A stretch of DNA of 64,000 nt from Eopsaltria australis (Eukaryota; Chordata; Aves; Passeriformes; Petroicidae): the NCBI GenBank assembly GCA_034509425.1, contig JAVTVJ010000573.1:108028-172027 (forward strand), given 5' to 3'. The position numbers and the translations under genes were made by a program. Shown piece by piece: positions 1 through 11,655 of the stretch. Each line of letters begins with the position of its first letter. Positions within the stretch are counted from its first letter, which is position 1. The notes under the pieces are model-generated. The model had not been told where the DNA came from. It saw only the letters and a program-made list of their open reading frames with translations, and searched no databases.

Positions 1-903
1 TTATTCTGATATTAGAAAGAAACAGTTAATTTATCTTTCGGCTAGGTGCTGGTCACGTGGCTTTTGCCCTCATAGTTTGAATGTTGTTAAGTCCGTGCCT
101 GAACTGAAGGAAAAGAGCCTGTCTATGCCAGCTCTCATCTAAGCCGCGTTTGAAATCGCAAGGGTCCGGTGGGACCGCGTCTGTGCTGCAGGGGGCTGGT
201 TTAAGCCCCCTTTTCGTGCCAAAGTGTGTGTGGGGGCCACCCGGCAGAAGCTGTGCTCGAGCTACGGGAGAGGCTTAATTCAAGTCTTTTCTCCCTCCTG
301 CGCAGAGTTGCAAGGAGTAAACGAAACCACACCTGAGCTGCGGCAGAAGCTCAGTCTGAGCTCCTGTTTCTCTCCCGTGCTGAGTTTGCTGCGGGGCTAA
401 CCAGGCAGGGCGCTCCCGAAGTTCATGGGGTCCAACTCCAAACCTTCTTTCGCGTTGGGCCATGCCACGGGGGGTGGGGGGGGTGGGGGGTGGGGGGTGG
501 GAACCAGCCTGGCCCAGGCTAGGCAGACAGAGCTGGTGAAGTTCTTTAGCCAAAGACAGCGAGATGAAGCAGCTTGAGTTTTCTCTTTCTCTCTCTCCTC
601 CCCCTCCCCTCCACACCATGTGGGTTAGTAGCCCCCAGACCATGTGGTCTGGGAGAGACCTTACCCAGGTGGTGCGGAGGGGAGGAGAGCAGCGTCTTTC
701 CTCTGCGAACCGGAAGCAGGGTTTCTTCAGGTGCTTTCCTGGTTTTATGAGTTTTTTTAGGTAGGCAGAGTTTATGCTGGCTACCTCATTTCCGACTCTA
801 CCTCCTCTTTCTACACTGGGAATTTTTAACAGCGATTACCCTATGACAAACACCAAATTAGTGTTAAGGAGTCTTGTTCTGGTATTTTGGACATCTGGTG
901 ACA
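1..903 (+). other. Left-edge sequence, possibly truncated LTR
   Basis: No gene is recognised. The right end (about 860-903) ends in GGTGACA and resembles, on the opposite strand, the LTR-like segments at 11297 and 43713. I infer the 3' part of an LTR cut by the window edge. Short frames across it look like chance. Confidence 0.3.
469..501 (+). repeat. G-run tract, G-quadruplex candidate
   Basis: Four or more runs of three to eight G separated by single T, the classic form of an intramolecular G-quadruplex on the plus strand. A pyrimidine-rich stretch follows at about 578-615. No gene link is visible. Confidence 0.6.
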
Positions 904-904
904 G

Positions 905-1590
905 CAGAGGCTCACGGAACCAAGCAGTAAACTGTGACACCATGGGATCTCATGGAACAAAGGGTCCATTGTGATGCAGCAGAACCGCATGGAACCAAAC
1001 GTCCATCGTATCAGAGCAAGGCCTCATGGAACCAAGGAGACCATTGCTGAGAGTATGGAAGCTCATGGAACCATGGGGTCATTGTGGCACTGTGGGGCTG
1101 CACGGAACCCATGGTCCATTGTTATACTGTGGAACTCCTTGTGGAGTGTCCATTGTGACACTGCAGGATCTCGTGGAATCAAGCTGAAAATGTTAGGCTA
1201 TGGAACCTCATGGAACAAAGGGTCCATGGTGACACTGCAGAACCAAGGAGACCATTGTTGACAATATGAAACCTCATGGAACCAGAAGTCCATTGTGACA
1301 TGTAAGGCCTCATTTAACTAAGGGTCCATTGTGACTTTGAAGGGCTTCATGGAACCAAGGGGCCATTGTGACACTGCAAGGCCTCATGGAACCAAGGGGA
1401 CAATAGTGACACTGTGGGACTCCATGGGACGAAGGGCCCACTCTGACACTGTGGAACCAAGGACACCATTGTTACACTACAGGACATCATGGAACCAAGG
1501 AGGACATTGTGAGCCAGTGGGGCCTCGTGGAACCATGAAGACCATTGTGACACTTTGAGGCCTCATTGGATCTAAGGACCATTCTGGCAC
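905..1590 (-). repeat. 38-bp satellite array, reverse orientation
   Basis: Diverged monomers of about 38 bp reading GGAACCAAGG...CATTGTGACACTG on the plus strand, the reverse of the arrays called forward here. Frames across it are repeat artefacts. Confidence 0.85.
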
Positions 1591-2339
1591 TTTATGAATA
1601 GATATGAGAGATTAGGGAAGTCCCTGCCTTTTGCCCAGGCCTCCAGCAGCAGGCAGTAGCCTCTTTGGGGCAGCTGGCACCCCAAAACCCACTCTTGGTC
1701 ACAAGTTCTTTAATAATGGCCAATTCAATCTACTGTAGAATGAATGATTTATTTAATGGACACAAAACTAACTGACATAAAACTTTAAACAGACTCTTTA
1801 CTACATAGGACTAAACCAAAAAGAACTACTAGTATGTAATGTACAGTGCACAATAAGGCACCTTTTTCAAAGCTGGAAAAAAAGCAGTATAGATTAGGAT
1901 TCAATGAATCTTATCATCCAGTTGCTGGAGGGGCACACATCAAAATCCTTTCCCTCAATTTCTGGGAAAGTAAAAATGAAGATATGTCCAAGCTTTGGGG
2001 AGTAGCTATCTTACACATTCCCAGGCAATGTGGAAGAGACTCCTACATCCGTGATAATCTGTATTACTTTTATAGTTGTAAAGACAAGTGTCTTTTGTCA
2101 ACTGATATAAATTTTTCTTTTATCTCTTCCCACATCTGCTCTCCCTACCAAGGTGCTGATTCTTGGTAGGCTGCAGACTTTTTCGCACCAGGAGATGACC
2201 CCTTGCTGGGCTTTTGGCCCACCTGGGTTATCTCTCCCTTCTGCACCAGCCATCTGTTGTAGGGGGGGGGTGGGTGTTAGGAAGTCCTGCCACACTTTCC
2301 AGCATGTTTGCAAATGAAAATATTCTGCTCATAGTCTAA
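1591..2339. other. Unassigned AT-rich spacer
   Basis: Unique-looking, AT-rich sequence with no convincing coding frame, tRNA or LTR end. The region near 1740-1840 looks like a 3' UTR read on the minus strand, but I cannot name a gene. Confidence 0.3.
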
Positions 2340-3125
2340 GCAAATCACAAGACAAGGCAGCCAGACCTGTCTCTCCTGGCTACTTTGGTCTAGGGGCAAT
2401 CTTTGGATAGATGGAATTTTGGTGGCCAAACACCAATTTCAGCTGTGGGCATCAGGATGAGAATGATGGTTCCTTTCCATAGGAAGGAAAGCAGACCCAC
2501 AGTGATTCAGGGGCAGATGAGAGGCAGCCACCAAGGGCCAAAGGAAGCCATCCTGGCAGCTTTAGTGTGGGAGAAATCCTTGAATATACAGACTTTGGGA
2601 TGTAGACTGTCAGTTTTGGCCATGGGCACCTTGAAGAGAAGGACAGTTTTCTTCCCACTTGAAGGAAAGCATGGAGCCCCAGTGTTTGGTTGTAGATAAG
2701 ACAGCCCTTGGGAGGCCAAGCCTCCCACTGATCTCTACTGGCAGCTTTTGTCCAAGAGCAATCCTTGGATAGATGGAATTTGGGAGGTCAAATCCCAGTT
2801 TTGGCCATGGCCTTGGACAAGAAGGCTCGTTCTTTTCCATAGGAAGGAAGGCACAGAGCCCCAGTGTTTCAGGGGCAGAGGTGAGGTGACCACCAAAGGC
2901 CAAGGCCAGCAAGAGCTGTCTGTCCTGGTAGCTTTTGTCTGGAAAAAGCCCTTGTACATAGGGATTTTTTGGGGGGGAGTACCAATTTTGGCCATGGGCT
3001 CCTGGAGGAGGACAGTTCTTTTCCAGAGGAAGGAAAGTACAGGGCCCCAGGGGCTGATGAGAGGCACCCGTCCACATGCCACGGTCAGCCAGACCTGTCA
3101 GGCAGCCCCTGGTAGGCCAAACAGC
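2340..3125 (+). repeat. 190-bp satellite array, forward
   Basis: About four diverged monomers of roughly 190 bp, marked by recurring TTCTTTTCCATAGGAAGGAA, CAGAGCCCCAGTGTTTC and CAATTTTGGCCATGG. It passes into the 38-bp array through the shared junction near 3125. Confidence 0.85.
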
Positions 3126-4690
3126 CAGACCTGTTCCATGTTCGCTTGGTTCCATGGTGCCCCACAGTGTCACAATGGCCCTTTGGTTACATGAGGTCCC
3201 ACACTGTTACATATATCCTTAGTCCCATGGAGCCCTGCAGTGTCACCATGGTCTCCTTGGTTCAGTGGTGCCACACTGCCACAATCACCCCTAGGCCTGA
3301 TGAGACCCCAGAGTGTCACAATGGTTCCTTGCTTCCATGAGGCCTTGTAGTGTCACAAGGGACTCCTTGGTTTCATGGGGCTGCAAAGTGTCACAATGGC
3401 CCCTTTGTACAATGAGGCCTGTAACATCACAATGGTTTCCATGATTCCATAAGGCCCTGCAGTGTCACAATCAACCCTTGGTTCCATGGGTCCCCTCATT
3501 TTCACAATGGCCACTCGGTTCCATTGAGCCCCACTGTTTCACTGTGGCCCCCTTGGTTTCACAAGGCCCTGAAAAGCCACAATGTCCCAGAAGTGCCACA
3601 ATGTCCCTGAAGTACCACAATGTCCCTTTGGTTTCACCAGGCCTCAGAGTGTAACAATGGTCTCCATGGTTTCATGAGGCCCTGCTGTGTCAGAATGGGC
3701 CCATGGTTCTGCAGTGTAAGAATGCTCTGTTCGTCCCTTAGAGCCTCACAGTGCCAGTATTGTGCCCTTGGTCCCATGAGACCCTGCAGTGCCACAATGG
3801 ACCTTTGGTTCCACGAGGCCTCGGTGTCACAATGGTCTCCATGGTTCCATGAGGCCCCACTAGCTCACAATGGCCTCCTTGGTTCCATCATCTCCTGTAG
3901 TGTCACAATGGCCTCCTTGGTTGCACAGTGCCAGAATGGACCCTTCATCCCATGGAGCCCCTCACTGTCACTGTGGTCCCCTTGATTCCATGAGGCTCTG
4001 CTGTGCTACAATGGCCCTGTGGTTCCAGAGGATCCTAATAGTGTCCATTGTTCCATGAGGCCCTGGGGGGTCACTGTGGTCCCCTTGGTTCCACAGGGCC
4101 CAGAATGTAACAGTGGACCTGTGGTTCCATGAGGTTCCTCAGTCACAGTGGTCTCCTTGGATCTGCAGTGTCACAATGGCCCCTTGCCTCCATGTGGCCC
4201 TGCTGAGTCCACATGGCTTCTGGTTCCACGAGCTTTCATATTGTCACCTATGGTCCCCTTGGTTCTGCAGTGTCACCATGGATCCTTGGATCTGCATTGT
4301 CACAATGGCCCCTTTGTTTCATGCAGCCCCATTGTGTCACAATGGTCTCCTTGGTTCCACAAGGCCCTGCAGTGTCACAATGGCCTCCTGGTTCCATGAG
4401 TTTCCGTACTGTCAGCAATGGTTCCATTGCTCCATCGAGGCCTTGCTGTGTCCAAATGTACCCCTGATTACACAAAGTCTTTCCCTGTCACGATGTACTT
4501 TTGGTTCAAAAAGGGTTTCTCAGTGTCGCAGTGATGTCCATGGATCCACAGTGTCACAATGGACCATTGGTTCCATGTGGCCCCAATGTTGCAAAATGGA
4601 TTTTGGTTCCATGCATCCCTACAGTGTCACAAAGGACTTTTAGTTCCATCAAGCTCTGAACAGTCAACAACGGTCTCCTTGGTTCCATGA
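3126..4690 (+). repeat. 38-bp satellite array, forward
   Basis: About forty monomers of CTTGGTTCCATGAGGCC...AGTGTCACAATGG type with variable 36-40 bp spacing. This is one of the longest uninterrupted arrays here. It ends where the AT-rich start of duplicated segment D begins. Confidence 0.9.
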
Positions 4691-5284
4691 GCTTCCACAT
4701 TTATGTATTATCTCTTTACTATTTACTAATGTAAGTTATTCTTAATTTTTATTATTGAATTATTACATTCATTAGTTTTAATTACTTCATATTTATAAGG
4801 ATATTGTTTTCTATGTTATTACCTAATTTTTAGATTTAAACTCAAATCTATACATTTTCTGGAACAAAAGAACTTCATGTTCATTGGTTCTAAGTTATGT
4901 GATTCCCTTCATTAATTAATTAACCTGTATTGGTTATTGATGTCTCCCTCTTTGTGCTAATTAGTCCTACTTCGAGACCTTTTGCAATCTTTTTTACCAT
5001 CTTTTTCTCAGACAGGGTCAGGGAGGGCACTTCGGGGTGCATGGAGACATTTCTGGGACACATTTGGGGCAGTTTTGGGTCTGGGGAGGGAATTTAGAGG
5101 TTCCTTGAGGGTCTGGAGGACACTTGGGGGGCCGAGTGGGCACTGGGGGCACTCAGGGATCCTGAGGGAAAGTCTGGGGTTGGGAGCGGCCCTTGAGGGT
5201 CCAGGGGGGCCCTTGGAGGTCAGGGAGGGGAATTTGGGGCCCTGCGGGGTCCGGGCGGGCCCTTGGGGGCTCTGACGGGGCTCT

Positions 5285-5960
5285 CTGCGCCGCGGGGCAT
5301 CATGGGAGTTGTAGGCGCGGGTAGAATACGGGTCAACGGCGCCGCGGAGCATCACGGGAGTTGGAAGCGCTGCTACAATGGCGCTCTGTGTGGCGCGGGG
5401 CATGACGGGAGACGGAGTCACGGCTGTAATGGAGCTCCACGGGCGCCGCGGAGCATGATGGGAACTGTAGTCCCGGCAGCGGCTTCAACGGTGCGTTTGG
5501 GGGTCCGGGAAGGCCCTTGGGGGACACTTTTGCGTCCGAGCCGCGACTTCAGCTCCTCGGGGGGAACGAACACGGTCCGAGAGCACCTGGGAGGAGCTTG
5601 GGGAGCTCTGACCGGGCTCTTTAGGGCGCGGGGCAGGACAGGAATTTTAGGCGCGGAACTGTGTTATGAGGGGCTCTGGGGCCGCGGGGGATGAGAGGAG
5701 ATGAAGTTCCAGGAGTGGCTGTAACGGGCATCTGTGGGGCTGGGAGCACCTGGGGGTCCGGGAACGCTTTTGGGGGGTCCCGAGTGGGCACTGAGGGGGC
5801 ACTGAGGGATCCTGGAGGGTCTGGGGGACACTTATGGGGCAAATGGGGGCGGATACCGGGGGAAATCTGTGGGGCGCGGGGCATGAAGGGAGTTGTAAGC
5901 AAACAAATAGCCTCGAGGCACCGCCCCCGAGGCCCCGATCCCGGGAGCTGATTGGCTTAG
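5285..5960. promoter_or_regulatory. GC-rich island with six ZNF143/THAP11-like motifs
   Basis: A CpG-dense tract with six near-copies of GCATSAYGGGARTTGTAG starting at 5297, 5349, 5400, 5453, 5633 and 5881. The first four repeat every 51-53 bp. The motif is close to the reverse complement of the vertebrate ZNF143/THAP11 promoter element (established knowledge). It also carries a YY1-like CAATGGCG at 5376 and an inverted CCAAT box (ATTGG) at 5951. I infer a CpG-island promoter or a degenerate promoter-derived tandem repeat. No conserved coding exon follows. Confidence 0.5.
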
Positions 5961-6024
5961 GGCCTCTGACGGGCGGGAGCCTCGGCCAGTGGGAGGCCTG
6001 CGGAGGCGGGAACAGCCCACTGAC

Positions 6025-6335
6025 CCACTCCAGTTGTTCCCCAGTTCATTCCCAGTTCATTCCCAGTACAGCCCAGTACACACCCACTGCCCCTCCAAGC
6101 CCTCCCAATACACCTGAGTCAATTCCCAGTCCCTCGCAGTTCCCCCCAGTGTCATCCACAGGGTGCCCCAGCGTCACCCAGTCTTCCCCACAGAGTTCCC
6201 AGTGTCCCCAGTTGGTCCCAGTATTCCCCAGTATCACTCCCAGTATGTCCCAGTGTTTTCCCAGTGTCTCCCACGGCGTTCCCAGTGTCCCCCAGTCTGT
6301 CCCAGTCCTCCCCAGTGTTCCCAAGGAACCTTGAA
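6025..6335 (+). repeat. CCCAGT minisatellite
   Basis: Degenerate short-period repeats of TTCCCAGT/GTCCCCAGT type (about 9-11 bp) running for about 300 bp. The same tract is at 57262-57560 in segment D copy 2. Long frames through it on both strands are repeat artefacts. Confidence 0.8.
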
Positions 6336-6534
6336 CTCCTCACGGTGTCCCTGGCAGCCAAACCCAGCAGTGGGGTCAGTGCAGTGTCCATGGCCACAGC
6401 CCCTTGCCATGGCCCAGGGCAGCTTGGGATGAGGATCCACCCTCACAGCTGGCCCAGGCCAGGGCTGCAGTGGCTTTGGTGGCACCTTGGGCTCAGCACA
6501 CACTTGAGGAGTGTGTCTGTTTTCAGTGGGGAAA

Positions 6535-7300
6535 CTCAGTAATAAAATACACCCTTTAAAATAGGAATGTGTATTTCTGAGAAACTCTTGGAAATATTTC
6601 TCCATAACTGTAGCAGGAAACCTTCCTGATGAACTGCACCAGAGCAGAGGGAAATCAAGGTAGAGCCATGGTTTGTTAGGAAACCTCTCAAGAATTCCAA
6701 GTCACAATCAAACTCCAAAGTTTCTTGAAGTTTTAATGGGTCCCACTGAGGGACACGACTGAGAAAGTGTCCCCAGGTTCCAGTTAGAGCAGGAAATTGG
6801 AGGCAGAGATGACAGGTGGGGACAAAGAGAAGCCAAGTCTTGGTGCCCTGGGGCACAGCAGGGTCTGTGCCACCAAGGGCTGGGAGGAGACACCTTGTCC
6901 TGAGGCCCTGGGGCCTCCTGGCACAGCCCCAGCAAGGCTGGCCACTGTCACCCCCTTGTCCTGCCCTCAGCATCCCCCCCACATCCCAGTGGCCTCAGGG
7001 ATCTGCTGGAAGGAGTCCCTGGGGAGCCTTGCTCAGGAATGGCCCTGGGGGCTCCTTAATGCTCCCAGAGACTGCAGGTTTTTCCAAGGACTTTGGGTTT
7101 TGCTTTTGCCTTGGAGTCTCTGAGAGGTTTGTGCAATCCTGGCCTCCAATTCTCTCCTCCAGGGAGTCCATCAGGAGCCTGTGTTGGGGATGGACCTCAG
7201 TGGGACCCATCAATGCTTTGAGACCCTTTGGGTTTTTCCTCTGCCTTTGGCTCCTGGAAAGGTTTGTGCAATCTCCTCTCAGGCCCTGAGGTTCAAGGGC
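6535..7300. repeat. Diverged ~150-bp dispersed repeats
   Basis: Units built around a GGGACCCAT-TAAtgcTTCAGAsACTTTGGrkTTT core. The 6680-6850 stretch is the reverse complement of about 12160-12310 in olfactory module 1, while 7020-7300 holds diverged copies in the other direction. No gene is supported. Confidence 0.6.
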
Positions 7301-7339
7301 TCAGCACCAAATGCACCACGGGGCTCATTGGGACCATTG

Positions 7340-7575
7340 TGGAACTCAGGGGTGCCCATGGAACCAAGGGGCCATGGTGACACTGTGGAGCCCAGAGTGT
7401 CCCAGAGGAGCCATTGTGACACAGTGGGGCCACAGGGAGCCAAGGGGCCATTGTGACACTTGAGGGCTTTGTGGAACCAAGAAGCCACTGTGACACTGCA
7501 AGGTGTCAGTCAGCACCTGCAACACTTCAGACACAAGGAGAACATTGTGACACTGTGGGGCCCTATGGAACCAAG
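7340..7575 (-). repeat. 38-bp satellite array, reverse
   Basis: About six reverse monomers at the right end of segment D. They run into the 190-bp array through the shared junction at about 7560-7620. Confidence 0.8.
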
Positions 7576-8640
7576 GGAACATGGAACAGGCCTGGCTGGC
7601 TGGGCCTCCTGGGGGCTGTCTGACAGGTTCAGATGACCGTGGCATGTTGAGGGCCATTCTTCATCAGCCCCTGAAGGGCTGGGGCTCTGGGCTTTCCTTC
7701 CTGTGGAAAAGAACTCTCCTTCTTTATCCAGGGTCCAATGGCCAAAACTGGGATTCCTCCACCAAATTTCCTTGTATGCAAAGATTGTTTCCAGATGAAA
7801 TCTGTCAGGACAGACAGATCTGGCTGGCTTGGCCACCCAGGGGCCACCTCTCATCTGCCTTTGAAACACTGGGGCCATGTGCTTTTCTTTCCTATTGAAA
7901 AAAACCTTTCACATCCAGTTTCCCATGGCCAAAATTGGGAATCCACCTCCAGAACTCCCTATATCCAAGGACTGCCCCCAGATGAAAGGTGCCAGGAGAG
8001 ACAGGTCTGGCTGCCTTGGCCCATTGTGGCCACCTCTCTTCCAAAGTACTTGGACTTCGTGCTCTCCTTTCCTCTCGGAAAACCCATCCATCTCAACCAG
8101 GTGCCCATGGCTGAAATTGGGATTGCACCTCCAAAACTTTGTCCATGCAAGGATTGCTCCCAAGTGAAAGCTGCCAGGACAGACAGGTCTGGCTGTTCTT
8201 GGCCTCTTTGGGGCTGCCTCTCACCTGCTTTTGAAACACTTGGGCTCTGTGCTTTCCTTGCTATGAAAAAGAATCTTCCTTCTTGTCAAGGTGTCCATGG
8301 CCGAAATTGAGATTCCACCTCCAAAATTTCCCTATATCCAAGGGTTGCTTTCAGACAAAAGCTGCCAGGACAGAGAGGTCTGGCTGACCTCGGCCTCTGA
8401 TGGTCGCCTTTCATCTGCCCCTGAAACCCTGGTGTTCCATACTTCCTTCCTATGGAAAAGAACCATTCTTTTCCTCCAGTTGTCCGTATCTGAAATTTGC
8501 ATTCCACCTCTAAAATTCCCTATATCTGGGGATAGCTCCCAGACAAAATCTGCCAGTACCATCAAGTCTGGCTCACCTTGACCTCTGGTGACTGCCCCTC
8601 ATGTGCCCCTGCAACACTGGGACTCGGTTGTTTCCTTTCT
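7576..8640 (-). repeat. 190-bp satellite array, reverse
   Basis: Five to six monomers. The marker GACAGACAGGTCTGGCTG recurs at about 7809, 7997, 8179, 8371 and 8560, a period of 182-190 bp. This array gave the monomer length used throughout. Confidence 0.9.
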
Positions 8641-9010
8641 ATGGAGACCACGGTGACACTGTGGGGCCTTGTGAAATGAAAGGGCCATTGTGACACTGTG
8701 GGGCCGCATGGTCCCAAGGGGTCAGGGTTATGCAGCAGGGCTTCGTGGAACCAAGAGGCCAGTGTTGCATTACAGGGCCTGGTGGAACCAAAGGGCCATT
8801 ATGATCCTGCAGGGCACTGTGGATCTGTGGAGACCATTGTGACATTGCAAGGCCCCATGGAATCATGGAGACCATTGTGACACTGTGGGGTCCCATGGAA
8901 CCAAAGGGCCATTGTGACCCTGCAGGGCCTCCTGGAAGCAAGGGGCCATTGTGACACTTCAGAAGCAAGGAAAATATTTTGACACTGTGGGACCCCATGA
9001 AACCAAGGGA
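8641..9010 (-). repeat. 38-bp satellite array, reverse
   Basis: About nine monomers between two reverse 190-bp arrays. Both junctions match those of the paralogous array at 40110-40380. Confidence 0.85.
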
Positions 9011-9640
9011 ACATGGAACAGGTCTGACTAGCTTGACTTCCCAGGGGCCACCTGACAGGTCTGGCTGATCTTGGCCTGTTGAGGGCTGCTGCTCATCAGC
9101 CCCTGGAGCACTGGGGCTCTGTGCTGTCCTTCCTATGGAACAGAACTGTCCTTCTCCTCCCAGTGGCCATGGTCAAAATTGGTACTCCCCCTAATAAAAT
9201 TCCTATATGAAGGATTTCTCCCAGAGAAAACCTGCCGGCTCTTGCTGGCCTTGGCCTCCGGTGGTCACCTCTCATCTGCCCCTGAAACACCAGAGCTTTG
9301 TTCTTTCCTTCCTATGGAAAAGAGCCCTCCTTCTTCTCCAGGGGCCATGGCCAAAATTGGGATTCTACCACCCAAAATCCCATCTATCCAAGGATTTCTC
9401 CCAGCCAAAAGCTGCCAGGACAGACAGCTCTGGCTGGCCTTGGACGTTGGTGGCTGCCACTTATCTGCCCCTGAAACACTGGGGCTCTGCTTTCCTTCCT
9501 ATGGAAAAAAAACATCCTTCTTCTCCAGGTGCCCATGGGCAAAATTGGGATTTGGCCTCCAAAATTCCATCTATCCAAGGATTGCTGTCGGACAAAAGCT
9601 GCTGGAAGACACAGGTCTAGCTGGCCTTGTCCTCTGCTCA
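9011..9640 (-). repeat. 190-bp satellite array, reverse, left arm of palindrome
   Basis: About three reverse monomers ending at the orientation switch near 9640. Collinear with 40380-41010. Confidence 0.85.
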
Positions 9641-10165
9641 GTTTCTTAGAATATGAGCAGAAGGCCATTTCTTTCCCAGGGGAAGGGAAGCCCAGAGCCC
9701 CAGTGTTTCAGGGCCAGGTTAGAGGTAGGCACCAGAGGCCAAGGTCAGCCAGAGCTGTCTGTCCTGGCAACTTTTGTCTTTGAGAAACCCTTGGATATAG
9801 GGAATTTTGGAGGAGTAGTACCAGTTTTGGCCATGGATGCCTGGGCAGGAGGGATGGTTCTTTTCCATAGGAAGGAAAGCCCAGAGCCCCGGTGTTTGAA
9901 GGCAGGTGAGAGATGGGTCTCAGGAAGCCAAGGGCAGCCAAACTGGTTGGTAATGGCAGCTTTTGTCTAGAAGCACTCCCTGGATATAGGGAATTTTGTA
10001 GGCACAATCCCATTTTGGCCATGGGTACCTGGAGGAGAAGGACAGTTCTTTTCCATTTGAAGGAAAGCCCAGAGCCCTCATGATTCAGGGGTACCTGGGA
10101 AGAGATCCTCGACATGCCAGGGTCAGTTGGACCAGTCAGGCCAAGCCAACCAGATCTGTCACCTG
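9641..10165 (+). repeat. 190-bp satellite array, forward, right arm of palindrome
   Basis: About three monomers in the opposite orientation to the preceding array, so the two meet head to head at about 9640 near TTTCTTAGAATATGAG. Confidence 0.85.
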
Positions 10166-11296
10166 TTCCCTTGGATCCATGGGGCCTCACAGTGTCACAA
10201 TGGTAGTGTCATATTGGATCCTTGGTTCCACATGGCCCCCTGTGTCACACTGGCCCCTTGTTTCCATGGGGCCCTGCAGTGTCACAGTAGTTTCCTTGGT
10301 TCCATGGAGCTGCACAGTGACACAATGGCCCCTTGTTTCCATGGGGCCACAGAGTGTCACAATTATCTCCATGATTCCATGAGGTCCTGCAGTGTCACCA
10401 TGGTCTCCTTGGTTCAATGGTGCCACACAGTGCCACAATTGCCCCTTGGCCTGACAAGACCCAATAGTGTCACAGTGGCTCCTTGCTTCCATGGGGCCGC
10501 AAAGTGTCACAATGGTCTCCATGATTCCATAAGGCCTTGCAGTGTCACAATCAACCACTGTTTCCATGAGACCCCACAGTGTCACAAAGGCCCCTTGGTT
10601 CCATTGAGCCCCACAGAGTATCACTATGGTCCCCTTGTTCCACAAGGCCCTGCAGTGCCACAGTGGTCGTTTGGTTCCACGAGGTCTCAAAGTGTCCCAA
10701 TGGCCTCCTTGGTTTCATGAGGTCCTGTAGTGTAACAATGGTGTCCTTGGTTCCATGGTGTGAGAATGGGCCCTTCATCCCATGGAGCCCCTCACTGACA
10801 CTGTGGTCCCCTTGATTCCATGAGGCCCTGCTGTGCTACAATGGCCCCTTGATTCCAGTGGGTCCCAAAGTGTCCCAATAGCCTCTGTTGTTCCATGAAT
10901 GTCTGCAATTTCACGATTGAAATTTTGGTTCCATGAAGCCCCACAGTGACACCATGGGCCCTTGGTTCCATGAGGCCCCACTGTGTCACAATGGACTTCT
11001 CCTTCCATGAGGTTTCATACTGTCAACAACACTCTCCTTGGTTCTGCAATGTCACCATGGACCCTTTGTTTCATGAAGTTCTGTAGTATAACATGGTCAC
11101 CTTGAGTCCATGCGGTTCTGCAGTGTCACAATGGACCATCAGTTCCATGTGTCACAATGGTCTCCTTGGTTCCATGAGCACCCACAGAGTCACAATGGCC
11201 CCTTGGCCCCTTCGGGTTCTGCTGTGTCACAATGGACCCTTTGTTCCATGAGGTTCCACAGTGACACAGGTGTCTGCTCAGTTCTGTGAGGTTCTG
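10166..11296 (+). repeat. 38-bp satellite array, forward
   Basis: About thirty monomers following the shared junction at about 10100-10170. It ends where an LTR-like segment opens olfactory module 1. Confidence 0.9.
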
Positions 11297-11655
11297 TAAC
11301 CAAATCTCTGAAATATCAGAATAAGACTTGTTAATACTATTTTGGTGTATAAGAGGGTGTGATTTATACAGGACTGAGGTCCAGCAGGGGATAACTCCTA
11401 ACCTTAGGTGGACACATGATTCTACAATTGTGTAGCTTATAAACAGTCACTACGTGAGTATTACAATTTCTCCATTACCATAAAATCCATTCCAAGTTCC
11501 CAGATTCACTCCTTGTTTATTCTATCACTGCACTCTGGATCCAGATGTCTTCTCCTCTTCCAACCGTCCTGACTGAGAAAGCAGCCTATGTATGACTTGT
11601 TTTTCTCCTAAAAGTTCACCGATGCAGTAAAAACTGAAATAACCCATCACGCATC
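11297..11655 (-). mobile_element. LTR-like segment, minus strand
   Basis: Paralogous to 43713-44070. On the minus strand it has a TATA-like box (TTTATAAGC, near 11430-11440) and an end resembling that at 900. It separates satellite from olfactory module in copies 1 and 3. Its class is not identified and no target-site duplication is seen. Confidence 0.35.

Larger units (their letters stand above)
4691..7507 (+). repeat. Duplicated segment D, copy 1
   Basis: Collinear with 55890-58892 in the same orientation. It holds an AT-rich tract (to about 4980), a GC-rich island, a CCCAGT minisatellite and diverged ~150-bp repeats. By eye the GC-rich part differs from copy 2 at only about one or two percent of positions, so the duplication is recent or homogenised. 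Confidence 0.85.

Noticed and set aside
3126..4690. Long frames in the 38-bp arrays with repeating WFHEAPQCHNG-type peptides
   Set aside because: The period is not a multiple of three throughout, frames occur on both strands, and they follow the satellite repeat exactly. Not a repeat protein.
6025..6335. Pro/Ser/Val-rich frames in the CCCAGT tract
   Set aside because: Direct translation of a short-period minisatellite; reading differs between the two D copies.
7576..8640. Frames in the 190-bp arrays resembling repeated PKIPSIQG-type peptides
   Set aside because: They occur in three frames and on both strands in every array of the satellite, with frequent breaks. Chance frames in a satellite.
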